Source of the DNA: JAOUEA01 sp963719165
GTDB lineage: Bacteria > Actinomycetota > UBA4738 > HRBIN12
Reading direction: 5' to 3'
Length of the DNA stretch: 64,000 nt
Assembly (NCBI GenBank): GCA_963719165.1
Contig: CAVRAV010000001.1
Coordinates: 310,001-374,000, forward strand
In this document: one piece after another, positions 1 to 10,200 of the stretch
How positions within the stretch are numbered: position 1 is the first letter of the stretch
How the letters are laid out: every line of letters starts with the position of its first letter
The notes under the pieces: generated by a model
Seen by the model: only the letters and a program-made list of their open reading frames with translations
What the model was told of the DNA's origin: nothing
Database searches by the model: none
Translations under genes and position numbers: made by a program

Positions 1-135
1 CCGGGCGCTCACCTCCACACCTATGGGAAGACGCCGAGGCCCGGCCGCAAACTGGGCCACATCACCGTGCGGTCCGACGATCTTTCGGCCTTAGAGGGTC
101 CTTTGCTTCAGGTACGGTCCCTGATTGACGATTGA
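1..135 (+). CDS. purK: PurK C-terminus (5-(carboxyamino)imidazole ribonucleotide synthase), partial
   Basis: The window opens inside a gene read in frame 1; 44 residues precede the TGA at 133-135. The segment HLHTYGK, then R-x-GRKLGH and ITV, matches the conserved C-terminal end of PurK, the ATP-grasp enzyme that carboxylates aminoimidazole ribonucleotide with bicarbonate in purine synthesis. The ATP-grasp core lies outside the window, so the call rests on this tail only. The family match is recognised from memory, not from a search. Confidence 0.75.
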   Translation, partial: PGAHLHTYGKTPRPGRKLGHITVRSDDLSALEGPLLQVRSLIDD

Positions 136-148
136 GTGCCCAGTAACC

Positions 149-418
149 ATGGCGTACCTCACCTGCCCCGACTGCATGATGGCGAACCCCGTCGGCGACG
201 AAGCCGTAACGACGAGGTGTTTCGCGTGCTTCGCCGAGCTCGTATTCGAGACCTGTCCGCAGTGCCGGTACCAGCAGGCGATCCCAAAGCGCTGGACCAG
301 CGCGTTCACTTGCGGCAAGTGCGACGAGCGCGTGGCGATCCCGCGCACGCGTCTCTACAGCACGTCCACCAAGGCGCAGGGCGTCAAGGGCTACGGCTAC
401 ATCTACCCCCGGGTGTAG
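149..418 (+). CDS. Small zinc-ribbon protein with four CxxC pairs
   Basis: An 89-residue protein with four CxxC knuckles in order (CPDC, CFAC, CPQC, CGKC), enough to bind two zinc ions. A basic, tyrosine-rich tail ends in GYGYIYPRV. The ATG at 149 is preferred; a TTG at 125 in the same frame overlaps the end of purK and would add eight residues. No catalytic motif is visible. A nucleic-acid or protein-binding role is possible, but the function is unknown. It lies 13 bases after purK and could be co-transcribed with it. Confidence 0.6.
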   Translation: MAYLTCPDCMMANPVGDEAVTTRCFACFAELVFETCPQCRYQQAIPKRWTSAFTCGKCDERVAIPRTRLYSTSTKAQGVKGYGYIYPRV

Positions 419-432
419 CGCCGCGCGCTAGC

Positions 433-1389
433 ATGCCGCGCATGCCCCAGGCCGGTCCCCACCTCGACGTATCTTGGGCCGATCATTGGGAGGATGTTCG
501 CCTCTGGCGGGTCCTGCACGACCTTGCCCCCGGGTTCTACGTGGACGTCGGCGCCATGGATCCGTCCGCCGACTCGGTCACGAAGTCCTGCTACGAACGC
601 GGCTGGCACGGGATCGACGTCGAGCCGAACCCGTTCTACGCGGCGCGGCTGCGAGGGGAACGCCCGCTCGACGTGGTGGTGGAAGCGGCCGCGGGGATCA
701 AACGCGACCGACTGGCCCTGCACGTGGTGCTGGATGCCGACGATCGGCAGACGGGACTGACCACGTTGCAGACCCACATCGCCACGCGCCATGCCTCCGA
801 GGGTGGCCGGGTCGAGGACGTCGCGGTCGACGTCGTCCCGCTCCGCGACCTGATGGAAGGGACTCCGGCGGCGGATCCGGCGAGATTCCACTTCCTCAAG
901 GTCGACGTGGAAGGGCACGAGGCGGCGGTGCTGGGGGGCGCCGACCTCGCGAGTTTCCGACCGATGGTGGTGGTGGTGGAGGCGCGCGCGCCTCGCCGGG
1001 CGGAGGACGTCTATGCGGAGAGCGAGGCGTTGCTCATGGGGGCGGGGTATTCGTTCGCCGCCGATGATGGCCTCAACCGTTGGTACGTGCGTTCGGAGGA
1101 TGCCGCGCTCCTCGCCGTCCTCGCCCCCGAGATCAATCCGCTGACCGACGGCAAGCCGCGACGCTGGTGGGAGCGCGCTCGCGAGGAAGAACTGATCGCC
1201 CGCATGGATGAGCTGGATGCGGCCGCGCGCGTATCCGCCGCGGAGGCCACGACGTTGCGGGCGGACCTGGACTCCCTGCGTGCGGAGACGGCGGCGCTTC
1301 GAACGGAGCTCGACCTCATGCTCGGATCCAAGTCCTGGCGGCTTACTGAACCGTTGCGTGCAGCCCACAGGCGGGTCCGCCGCGGCTAG
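433..1389 (+). CDS. FkbM-family SAM-dependent methyltransferase with C-terminal coiled coil
   Basis: About 318 residues. The N-terminal two thirds is a class I methyltransferase of the FkbM type: the SAM-binding start YVDVGAMDP, the acidic loop IDVEPNP, and the family signature FLKVDVEGHE followed by AVLGGA. Residues from about 255 onward form an Ala/Glu/Leu-rich coiled coil ending in SKSWRLTEPLR, a tail often seen on methyltransferases and glycosyltransferases that act on surface glycans. A role in O-methylating a sugar or polysaccharide is an inference. The start is ATG 433, with ATG 442 as the alternative; neither has a strong ribosome site. Confidence 0.85.
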   Translation: MPRMPQAGPHLDVSWADHWEDVRLWRVLHDLAPGFYVDVGAMDPSADSVTKSCYERGWHGIDVEPNPFYAARLRGERPLDVVVEAAAGIKRDRLALHVVLDADDRQTGLTTLQTHIATRHASEGGRVEDVAVDVVPLRDLMEGTPAADPARFHFLKVDVEGHEAAVLGGADLASFRPMVVVVEARAPRRAEDVYAESEALLMGAGYSFAADDGLNRWYVRSEDAALLAVLAPEINPLTDGKPRRWWERAREEELIARMDELDAAARVSAAEATTLRADLDSLRAETAALRTELDLMLGSKSWRLTEPLRAAHRRVRRG

Positions 1390-1504
1390 GGGTTGTTTCC
1401 AACTGCTTGTGTTCTTCGGCCCGGTAGGTCTAGCGTTGCCGTTGCGTGGCGGGATGAAGTACCCGACCGTCGGTCGAGGCCGCTGCGAGAGGAACCGGTG
1501 GCGC

Positions 1505-2818
1505 ATGAAGAGCGCGGAGCGGGATCGCCCGAGGAGCGATGCAGACCGACCGGGCCCGGGGAGGCAGGGGTTGCCGCGTGCGTCTGCCCGGCCACCCGGG
1601 GCGTTCCTCGTCACGCACGGGCCCCGGAGGGCGCTCTGGTTCTCGGATCCCCTCGCCCAGGATGCGCTGATCGCGGCGCTCATCACGGCCGCCTCCCTGC
1701 TCGGCCTGTTGGTGCACTTCCACGTGGACATCCCCGAGGGGGCCTTGGACTCGTCCAACCGCAGCCTGGACCTGCTGGGCGTCGTCCTCGCCCTGCTGCA
1801 AACGGTCCCCTTGGCCTGGCGACGGGTGGCCCCGGTCGCGGTCCTCGCGATCACCGCCTCCGCCATGTTCTTGTTCTTCGCGCTGGGCTACTTCCCGTCG
1901 TTCGCATCCTTCGGGTTCCTGTTGGCGCTGTACACGGTGGCCGCCCATCGCGACCGTCGGATGTCGATCCCGGCGGCGCTCGCCAGTGGCGCCGTGGTGT
2001 TGCTGATCCTGCTCGTCTCGCGCGAACCGATCGAGCTCGACACCATCTTCGCGGAGTGCTTGGTCGTCGGGGCCGTGTGGTTCATCGGCGACGGCCTTCG
2101 GTACAAGCGGGGCCAGGTCAGCAGGCTCGAGGATCGGGCGACACGACTCGAGCGCGAACGCGAGGAGGCGGCGCAGAAAGCGGTCGCCGAAGAGCGTCGG
2201 GTGATCGCTCGCGAGCTGCACGACATGGTGGCGCACAACGTGAGCGTGATCGTTGCTCAATCCGCGGCGGCGCAACGCGTCTTCGACGCCGAGCCCGAGG
2301 AGGGTCGCACGGCTCTGTCCTCCATCGAGGAGTCCGGTCGCCAGGCGCTCGTGGAGATGCGCAGGCTCCTCGGGTTGCTGAGGACCCAAGACGACCGGCC
2401 CGACATCCGTGATCCGCAACAAGGCCTCGAAGATCTCGACATCCTGCTCGCCCAGGTTCGCGATGCGGGGCTTCAGGTTCGGCTCGTCGTCGAGGGGACG
2501 CCGCGCTACCTGCCGCCCGGTCTGGATCTCTCGGCCTTCCGTATCGTCCAGGAGTCGCTCACGAACGTGCGGAAGCACTCGGCGGCGGTGCGCGCCGAGG
2601 TCGTGATCCGCTACGACGTGTCGTGGCTCGTTCTGTCGATCACCGACGATGGTCCCTCCCGCGACACAAGGTCACCGGGCCTGTTGCGGGCGAGGTACGG
2701 ACATCTCGGCATGCGGGAACGGGTGGCGCTCTTCCAAGGTCGGATCCGCGCCGGTCCGAGGTCCGGTGGTGGCTACGAGGTGACGGCATCCTTGCGGCTG
2801 GACCCGATCCAGTCGTGA
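1505..2818 (+). CDS. Membrane sensor histidine kinase, HisKA_3 (NarL/DesK) class
   Basis: 437 residues. The first ~200 form a bundle of about five hydrophobic helices (bases ~1650-2110), then a short coiled coil leads to the dimerisation helix with the phospho-acceptor His239 in ARELHDMVAHN. The ATPase domain has the N-box ESLTNVRKHS and a degraded D/G region (DDGPS...GHLGMRERV). The ATG at 1505 follows GAGAGGA; an in-frame ATG at 1454 would add 17 residues. Its TGA overlaps the GTG of the response regulator, so the two are translationally coupled. The stimulus is unknown; the RND pumps downstream suggest metal or envelope stress (inference). Confidence 0.9.
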   Translation: MKSAERDRPRSDADRPGPGRQGLPRASARPPGAFLVTHGPRRALWFSDPLAQDALIAALITAASLLGLLVHFHVDIPEGALDSSNRSLDLLGVVLALLQTVPLAWRRVAPVAVLAITASAMFLFFALGYFPSFASFGFLLALYTVAAHRDRRMSIPAALASGAVVLLILLVSREPIELDTIFAECLVVGAVWFIGDGLRYKRGQVSRLEDRATRLEREREEAAQKAVAEERRVIARELHDMVAHNVSVIVAQSAAAQRVFDAEPEEGRTALSSIEESGRQALVEMRRLLGLLRTQDDRPDIRDPQQGLEDLDILLAQVRDAGLQVRLVVEGTPRYLPPGLDLSAFRIVQESLTNVRKHSAAVRAEVVIRYDVSWLVLSITDDGPSRDTRSPGLLRARYGHLGMRERVALFQGRIRAGPRSGGGYEVTASLRLDPIQS

Positions 2819-3477
2819 CGATCGGCGTCCTCGTCGTCGACGATCAACCGTTGATGCGGGCCGCTTTCGAGATGACCATCCGCCCGGAGGCGGACATCGA
2901 TGTGGTCGGCGAAGCGGCCGACGGGCGCGAGGCGATCGAACTCGCCCGAGCGCTCCGCCCCGACGTGATCTTGATGGACATCCGCATGCCTGAGTTGGAC
3001 GGCGTGGAGGCAACGAGGATCCTCGCCGCCGAGGGCTCTGCCGCCAAGGTCCTGATCCTCACGACCTTCGACATCGACGAGTACGTGGTCGAGGCGCTTC
3101 GGGCGGGGGCGAGCGGCTTCCTGCTGAAGGACGTCGGGGCCGCGGAGCTGATCCACGCCATCCGGGTCATCTGCGACGGCGACAACCTCCTCGCCCCTTC
3201 GGTGACGCGCCGCCTCCTCGAGACGTTCGTCGAGTCGCGGCCCCCCGGACCCGAGGAAGCCCGCGAGCTCGACGTGCTCACGCTCAGCGAGCGCAAGATC
3301 CTCGTCCTGATCGGGCAGGGGCTTTCCAACACGGAGATCGCGGCCGAGCTCTTCGTGGCGGACACCACCGTGCGCACCCACGTGCGTCACATCTTCGAGA
3401 AGCTGGGCCTCCGCGATCGCGTGCAGGCGGTTGTGCTCGCGTACAGCACGGGTCTCGTGCGACCCACGATCCGATAG
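2815..3477 (+). CDS. NarL/FixJ-family response regulator
   Basis: 220 residues starting at GTG 2815 (GTGA overlap with the kinase stop). The receiver domain carries the acidic pair Asp9-Asp10, the phospho-acceptor Asp55 in ILMDIRMP, and the conserved Lys in GFLLKDV. The C-terminal LuxR-type helix-turn-helix is clear: LSERKILVLIGQGLSN, then TTVRTHVRHIFEKL. It is the cognate partner of the kinase before it. The terminator just after the gene argues against simple read-through into the RND genes, but these pumps are natural candidate targets. Confidence 0.92.
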   Translation: MTIGVLVVDDQPLMRAAFEMTIRPEADIDVVGEAADGREAIELARALRPDVILMDIRMPELDGVEATRILAAEGSAAKVLILTTFDIDEYVVEALRAGASGFLLKDVGAAELIHAIRVICDGDNLLAPSVTRRLLETFVESRPPGPEEARELDVLTLSERKILVLIGQGLSNTEIAAELFVADTTVRTHVRHIFEKLGLRDRVQAVVLAYSTGLVRPTIR

Positions 3478-3491
3478 GGGGATCCGGCAAG

Positions 3492-3518
3492 GCCTCGTCT
3501 GCGAAGACGAGGCGTTTT
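3492..3518 (+). terminator. Rho-independent terminator after the two-component operon
   Basis: A perfect 9-bp inverted repeat, GCCTCGTCT (3492-3500) and AGACGAGGC (3505-3513), closes a GCGA tetraloop and is followed by GTTTTCG. It lies 14 bases after the response regulator stop, where a terminator is expected. The T run is short but the stem is strong. Confidence 0.75.
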
Positions 3519-3593
3519 CGTCCCGCGCGACGATGACCGATCGCTTCCGCCTCCCTACGGTCTGGGGGTATTCCGTCGAGAGGGTTCCCCACC

Positions 3594-6500
3594 ATGATGC
3601 GATGGATCATCGGATCGAGCCTCAAAGCGCGAGGGTTCATGCTGTTCCTGGCGGGAGTGATCATCGCCCTGGGCGTGACCCAACTGCGCAACGCCCCACG
3701 CGACGTTCTGCCCGAGTTCGCGCCTCCCACGGTCGAGGTCCAGACCGAGGCGTTGGGCCTCTCGGCGACCGAGGTGGAGGAGCTCGTCACCGTGCCGTTG
3801 GAGCAGGACCTCCTTAACGGGGTCGCCTTCCTGCATACCATCGAGTCGGCGTCCATCCCCGGATTGTCATCGATCCGGATGGTCTTCGAGTCGGGGACGG
3901 ACATCCTCGATGCGCGCCAGGTGGTGGAGGAGCGGTTGACGCAGGCGCACGCGCTGCCGCAGGTTTCGAAACCTCCTCAGATGCTGCAGCCGGTCTCATC
4001 GACCGGTCGGCTGATGATGGTCGGACTCTCGTCGGGTGATCTTTCGCTCATCGACATGTCCCTTCTCGCCCGCTGGAACATCCGACCTCGCTTGATGGGG
4101 GTGCCCGGCGTGGCCAACGTCTCCGTGTGGGGTCAGCGCGATCGGCAGCTGCAGGTGCTCGTCGATCCCGCCAGGCTCCGCGCGCACGGCGTGACCCTGC
4201 AGCAGATCATCGAGACGAGCGCGAACGCCCAGTTCGTCTCGAACCTGACCTTCGTAGAGGCCTCCACGCCGGGCACCGGCGGGATCATCGAGACACCCAA
4301 CCAGCGATTCGGGATCCAGCACGGGGTGCCCTTCGCCTCGCCGGCCGACCTCGCGAAGGTGGTCGTGCAGGACGCCGGCGGCGCGCCTCTCCGTCTCGGC
4401 GACGTGACCGACATCGTCGTCGACCATCAACCACTCATCGGCGATGCGGTCGTCGCGGACGGGTCCGGCCTGCTGCTCGTCATCGACAAGCTTCCGGACG
4501 CGAATCCGCTGGACGTGACGCGCGGGGTCGAGGCGGCGCTCGATGACCTCCGCCCGGGGCTCTCGGGGATCGAGATCGATACGTCGCTCTTCCGACCCGG
4601 CACCTACATCGAGGAGTCCAGCGACGATCTCAGGACCGCGCTGATGTTCGGTGCGGTCCTCCTCTTGATCGCTCTGGGCGCGCTCCTGTTCGCGTGGAGG
4701 AAGGTCCTGATCGTCGTCATCGCCGTGGCGACGTCGGTGATGGCGGCCGTCCTCGTGCTGACCTGGAGCCACACGACGTTCAACGCCATGATCGTGGCCG
4801 GGTTGATCTTGGCGCTCGTCGTCGTGATCGATGATGCGGTCGGCGATGTGGAGAACGTCGCGCGGCGGCTGCGCGCGCGGAGGGCGGACGGCAACGGCGC
4901 CCCGGGATCCCTGGCGCCGATCGTCCGCGACGCGGCCGTCGAGATGCGCAGCGCCGGTCTGTACGCCCTCCTGATCTCGCTCCTCGTCTTCGTGCCCGTG
5001 TTCTTCACGCGAGGTGCGTTCGGCGCTTTCTCCCCTTCGATCGCGAGCTCCTTCGCCGTGGCCGTGATCGCGTCGATGCTGGTTGCCCTCATGGTGACGC
5101 CTGCGCTCGGGCTCGCGCTGCTCGCGAAGGCACCGGTCGAGGTCCACGAGTCCCCGATCCTTCGCTGGCTGCGTCGCTGGTACGAGCGTGGCGTCGCGCG
5201 CGCCCTCGCTTCGGCGCGCCCGGCTGTCGCCCTGGGGGGCGTGCTCTTGCTCGCCGGGCTCCTCGCGGTGCCCTTCCTCGGGCGGTCGTTCACTCCCGCG
5301 TTCAAGGACACGAACCTCTTGATCCGCCTGAGCGGCCCACCCGGCACCTCCCTTCCCGAGATGGATCGCGTCGCCGCGCTCATGAGCGACGAGCTCCGGA
5401 CGGTCCCCGGCGTGCTCGCCGCCGGTGGGCACGCGGGTCGTGCGCTCCTTTCGGATCAGGTCGTCGGCACGGAGGCGAGCGAGTTGTGGGTCACGATCGA
5501 CCCCGGAGCCGATTACGACGCGGTCAGGTCAACGATCGACGAGGTGGTGCATGGATACCCGGGACTCGATCGCGACGTGGTGACCTACCCATCCGCGCGG
5601 ATCGATGAGGTCCTTGGCGGAGCGAATGAACCCGTCACCGTCCGGATCTTCGGGCAGGACCTCGGGATCCTCCGCAGCAAGGCCGACGAGGTGAAGAAGG
5701 TTCTCTCCGGGATCGACGGGATCGAGGGCCCGCGGATCGCCGCTCAGTCGGAGGAGCCCACGCTCGAGATCGAGGTCGACCTCGATGAGGCGGCGCGCCA
5801 CGGGATCGTGCCGGGCGACGTGCGCAGGACGGCCGCCACCCTCTTGTCGGGCATGCAGGTCGGCAGCCTCTTCGACGATCAGAAGGTGTTCGACGTCGTT
5901 GTGTGGGGAACGCCGGAGGTCCGCAACGACCTCTCCAGCGTCGAAAACCTCGCGATCGACACCCCGGGGGGCGAACAGGTCCCGTTGGGCGATGTGGCCG
6001 ACGTGCGGATCGGCTCCACGCCAACGGTCATACGCCACGTCGACGTCTCGAGGAGCATCGACGTCACCGCCGCGACGTCCGGTCGCGGCCTGGGCTCCAT
6101 CACCGATGACGTGCGGGCTGGGTTGGCTCAGCTCGAGTTCCCGATGGAGTATCACGCGGTCGTCGTCGGGGACTACGCGGCCGGCCGCGCGTCCGATCGG
6201 GAGGCGCTCGGCTTCGCGATCGCCGCGGCGCTCGGCGTGCTCTTGCTGGTGCAGGCTGCGGTCGGCAACTGGCGACTCGCGGCGCTGGTCTTCCTGATGC
6301 TGCCCCTGAGCCTCTCCGGGGGAGCGGTCGCGGCGCTGATCGATGGACGGACCGTTTCGATCGGATCCGTCGCCGGGTTCCTCGCGATCTTCGGGCTCGC
6401 CGCCCGTCAGGCCGTCATGCAGATCCGGCACGCACAGCATCTCGAGCGGCGGGAGGGTCAGGCTTTCGGGGATGCGCTCGTGAGGCGTGCAGCCGGAGAT

Positions 6501-6773
6501 CGTTTCGCGCCGGTGATGAGCTCGGGCATCACCGCAGCCGCTCTGTTCGCGCCGTTGGCGATCGTGGGACAGATCGCCGGTCTCGAGATCGTGCAGCCCA
6601 TGGCGTTGGTGGTCCTCGGAGGACTGGTTTCGACCACGCTGTTCACGCTGTTCATCGTTCCGGCGCTCTATCTCCGTTTCGGGGCCCGTTCGGAACCCGA
6701 CCTCAGGTCGGTGTTGGCCGAGCAGACGATCGACCTGGCGGACACCGAATCGGCGCAGCTTACGAGCTCATAG
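3594..6773 (+). CDS. RND efflux pump permease, heavy-metal (CusA/CzcA-like) type, copy 1
   Basis: 1059 residues, the usual size of an RND permease, with the expected plan: a first helix, a large periplasmic loop, helices 2-6, a helix 7 near residue ~535, a second loop, and helices 8-12. N-terminal ITQLRNAP-type and DVLPEFAPPTVEVQT segments and helix 4 with Asp413-Asp414 (VIDDAVGDVEN) mark the heavy-metal branch; these helix-4 acids carry the proton relay in the family. The start ATG 3594 gives MMRWII, matching copy 2. The substrate (metal or small molecule) cannot be read from sequence. It is followed after 12 bases by the adaptor-like lipoprotein and then by the second pump. Confidence 0.9.
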   Translation: MMRWIIGSSLKARGFMLFLAGVIIALGVTQLRNAPRDVLPEFAPPTVEVQTEALGLSATEVEELVTVPLEQDLLNGVAFLHTIESASIPGLSSIRMVFESGTDILDARQVVEERLTQAHALPQVSKPPQMLQPVSSTGRLMMVGLSSGDLSLIDMSLLARWNIRPRLMGVPGVANVSVWGQRDRQLQVLVDPARLRAHGVTLQQIIETSANAQFVSNLTFVEASTPGTGGIIETPNQRFGIQHGVPFASPADLAKVVVQDAGGAPLRLGDVTDIVVDHQPLIGDAVVADGSGLLLVIDKLPDANPLDVTRGVEAALDDLRPGLSGIEIDTSLFRPGTYIEESSDDLRTALMFGAVLLLIALGALLFAWRKVLIVVIAVATSVMAAVLVLTWSHTTFNAMIVAGLILALVVVIDDAVGDVENVARRLRARRADGNGAPGSLAPIVRDAAVEMRSAGLYALLISLLVFVPVFFTRGAFGAFSPSIASSFAVAVIASMLVALMVTPALGLALLAKAPVEVHESPILRWLRRWYERGVARALASARPAVALGGVLLLAGLLAVPFLGRSFTPAFKDTNLLIRLSGPPGTSLPEMDRVAALMSDELRTVPGVLAAGGHAGRALLSDQVVGTEASELWVTIDPGADYDAVRSTIDEVVHGYPGLDRDVVTYPSARIDEVLGGANEPVTVRIFGQDLGILRSKADEVKKVLSGIDGIEGPRIAAQSEEPTLEIEVDLDEAARHGIVPGDVRRTAATLLSGMQVGSLFDDQKVFDVVVWGTPEVRNDLSSVENLAIDTPGGEQVPLGDVADVRIGSTPTVIRHVDVSRSIDVTAATSGRGLGSITDDVRAGLAQLEFPMEYHAVVVGDYAAGRASDREALGFAIAAALGVLLLVQAAVGNWRLAALVFLMLPLSLSGGAVAALIDGRTVSIGSVAGFLAIFGLAARQAVMQIRHAQHLERREGQAFGDALVRRAAGDRFAPVMSSGITAAALFAPLAIVGQIAGLEIVQPMALVVLGGLVSTTLFTLFIVPALYLRFGARSEPDLRSVLAEQTIDLADTESAQLTSS

Positions 6774-6785
6774 GAGGGAAACGAG

Positions 6786-7217
6786 ATGCCGCACGATCGT
6801 CGATGGATGGCAGCGTCCCTGGTCCTGTGCGGCCTAACGCTGTCGGCGTGCGCACACGTGGCCGAGGAAGAGGAGGCGCTGAACGAGCCGGCCACGGTCG
6901 AGGCGATCGGCGGATCGGACATCTCGCGCATCATCCTGACCGAGCAGGCGGTCGAGCGGGTGGACATCGAGTCGGGTCCCGTCGTCGCGGCCGGATCGGG
7001 AACGATGATCCCGTACGCCGCGGTGTTCTACACGGCGACCGGCGACACCTGGACGTACACGAACCCCGAACCGCTGACGTTCGTGCGCGTTCCGATCGTC
7101 GTGGATCACATCCGGGGGGAGCGGGCGTTCCTGTCCGACGGGCCCCCTTCAGGCATGGAGGTCGTGACGCAGGGCGCGTCCGAGCTGTACGGGACCGAGA
7201 CCGAAGTCGAAGAGTGA
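6786..7217 (+). CDS. Short lipoprotein resembling only the C-terminal domain of an RND membrane-fusion protein
   Basis: 143 residues with a lipoprotein signal peptide (lipobox LSAC, Cys near residue 22). The mature part resembles the membrane-proximal C-terminal region of efflux adaptors: a segment like TEQAVERVDIESGPV, then IPYAAVFYT, a WTYTNPEPLTFVRVP strand, DGPPSGMEVVTQGA and ELYGTE. The helical hairpin and lipoyl domains of a full adaptor (about 350-450 residues) are missing. AGGAGG precedes ATG 6786. Its place between two RND permeases suggests it serves both as a minimal adaptor. The similarity is clear; the assembly with the pumps is inferred. Confidence 0.75.
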   Translation: MPHDRRWMAASLVLCGLTLSACAHVAEEEEALNEPATVEAIGGSDISRIILTEQAVERVDIESGPVVAAGSGTMIPYAAVFYTATGDTWTYTNPEPLTFVRVPIVVDHIRGERAFLSDGPPSGMEVVTQGASELYGTETEVEE

Positions 7218-7238
7218 GCCGGAAGGATCGCGCCGTCC

Positions 7239-10200
7239 ATGATGCGTTGGATCGTCGCCTCGAGCATCAAGCTCAGGTTCATCGTCGTCGCCGTGGCGGC
7301 CGGCATGATGCTCTACGGGTTCACCCAGCTGAGGAACACGCCGTTGGACGTGTTCCCGGAGTTCGCGCCTCCCCAGGTCGAGATCCAGACGATCAGCCTG
7401 GGCCTTTCCTCGACCGACGTGGAGTCTCTAGTCACCGTTCCGCTCGAGGAGGCTTTGAACGGGGTGCCCGGACTCGAGACGATCCGCTCGAGGTCGGTGG
7501 CGGACCTTTCATCGATCCAGCTGCTCTTCGAGCCGGGGACCGACCTCCTCGGGGCCCGCCAGCTCGTGTCGGAGCGGGTTCGCATCGTGACGCCGACCCT
7601 TCCGACCTGGGCCGCCCCCCCGGTGATGATGCCGGCGGTGTCGGCTACCCGCAGGGTCATGCACATCGGGATGACGTCCGACTCGGTCCCGCTGATCGAG
7701 ATGTCCACCACGGCCTACTGGAAGGTCCGGGCGCGACTGCTGCGGGTCCCGGGCGTGGCCAACGTTGCGATCTGGGGTGAGCAGCTCCAACAACAGCACG
7801 TCCAGGTCATCCCGAAGAAGCTCCGGCGCCTTCACGTATCGCTCGACGAGGTCATGCGGGCGACCGCGGATTCCCTCGACGCGGGCCTGCTCAAGTACTC
7901 CGACGGGGCGGTCATCGGGACGGGAGGATCGCTGGAGACGCCGAGCCAGCAACTCGCGATCCGCCACATCCTGCCCATCCTCTCGGCCGCGGACCTCGCT
8001 CGCGTGGTCGTCAAAGAGGGCAAGGGGAAGCCGATCGTTCTCGGCGACGTGGCCGAGCTGCTCATCGAACATCAGCCGCTCGGCGGCGACGCCGTCATCA
8101 ACAACGGCCCCGGGCTCCTGCTCGTCGTCGAGAAGTTCCCATGGGGCAACACGCTCGAGGTCACGCGGGGCATCGAGGTGGCGCTCGACGAGATGCGCCC
8201 CGGTCTGCCCGGGATCGAGTTCGACACCCAGGTATTCCGGGCCGGCAACTTCGTCGACGACGCGATCCAGAACCTCTCGCATTCGCTCTTCGTCGGCGTG
8301 TTGCTGATGATGCTGGTCTTGATCGTGTTCCTCTACGACTGGCGCAGCGCCCTGATCAGCGCGGTGACGATCCCCCTCTCGCTGACGGCGGCGGGCCTCG
8401 TGCTCCACCTTCGCGGGGTCACCATCAACACCATGATCCTGGCAGGATTCGTGATCGCCCTGGGAGCGGTGGTCGACGATGCGATCGTCGACTGCGAGAA
8501 CATCGTGCGGCGCCTCCGCATCCACCGCAAGGTGAGCGACGACCGCTCGGTCCCGACGACCGCGAAGATCATCTTCGATGCCTCACTCGAGGTTCGCGGT
8601 GCCGTGGTGTACGCGTCGATGATCGAGGCCCTCGCGCTGCTGCCCATCTTCTTCCTCAAGGGCCTCACCGGATCGTTCTTCCGGCCGCTCGCGACCGGCT
8701 ACGCTTTGGCGGTCGCGGTGTCGACGTTGGTCGCGTTGATCTCGACGCCGGCGATGGCGATGCTCCTTCTGCGCAAGGCGCCGCTCGAGCGCCACGAGTC
8801 GCCGCTCGTCGGATGGCTCCAACGAGGCTACGACCGGATGCTGGCGCCGATCATCCGCGGCCCCAGGCCGGCGTATGCGACCGTGGGTGCGTTGATGGTC
8901 GCGGGCGCCGTCACGATCCCCCTGCTGGGTCAGTCTCTGCTTCCCACGTTCCAAGAGCGGGACTTCCTGATGCATTGGATCTCCGCGCCGGGAACCTCGG
9001 TGGGGGAGGAGCGACGGATCGTGACGCAGGCCAGCCGCGACCTCACGGCGATCCCCGGCGTGCGCAGCTTCGGTTCTCACATCGGGCAGGCGTTCCTGTC
9101 GGAGGAGATCAACGGCGTGAACTTCGGCGAGAACTGGATCAGCATCGACCCGGACGCCCCGTTCGATGAGACCCTCGCGGCCGTCGACGAGGTCATCGAG
9201 GGGTTTCCGGGGCTCTTCAGGAACCGTGAAACCTACCTCAACGAGCGGATCGATGAGGTTCTCGCCGGATCGAGCGATGCGATCGTCGTGCGCATCTTCG
9301 GTGACGACCTGGAGACCCTGCGCTCCAAAGCGGACGAGGTTGGAGAGATCCTCGGCAACATCGACGGCGTGGTCGAGCAGCATGTGGAGCTGCAGGCGGA
9401 CATCCCGCAGATCCGGATCGACGTCGATCTCGTCAAAGCCGAGCGGTACGGTCTGAAGCCGGGTGACGTGCGCCGAGCCGCGGCAACCATGCTCGCGAGC
9501 GAAGAGGTCGGCGACATCTTCAGGGACGGGAAGGCCTACGACGTGCATGTCTTCAGCACGCCGGCATCGCGCAACAGCCTGAGCGACGTGCAACAGATGC
9601 AGCTCGACACACCCGACGGCGGGTATGCGGAACTCCAGGATCTCGCCGACGTGCGCCTCGTGCCGACCCCCAACGCGATCTCGCGCGAGTCGTTCTCGCG
9701 GACCATCACCGTCGGCGCCAACGTCGAGGGTCGAGACCTCGGCTCGGTGGTCCGGGAGCTGCAGCAAGATCTTACGTCGGTCTCTTTCCCGCTCGGCGTC
9801 CACGCTGAGGTCTTGGGCGAGTTCACGGAACGGCAGGCGGCTCAGTCCCGCCTCTTCCTGTTCGCGACCGTCGCGGTGATCGGGATCTTTATGATCCTGC
9901 TCGCCTCGTTCGGGAGCGTGCGCCTGGCGACGCTCGCCTTCGTGACGCTGCCGATGGCTCTGGTGGGCGGCGTGCTCGCCGCGTACTACATCGGGGGCGG
10001 TGTCATCTCGATCGGCTCTCTGGTCGGCTTCTTCACGGTCTTAGGCATCGTTGCCCGCAACGGGATCATGATGGTGAGCCACTACACGCACCTCGAGGAG
10101 CACGAAGGGATGACCTTCGGCCCGGAGCTCGTGGCGCGTGGCTCGCGGGAACGGCTCGCTCCGATCTTGATGACGGCGCTCACGACGGGTCTCGCGCTCG

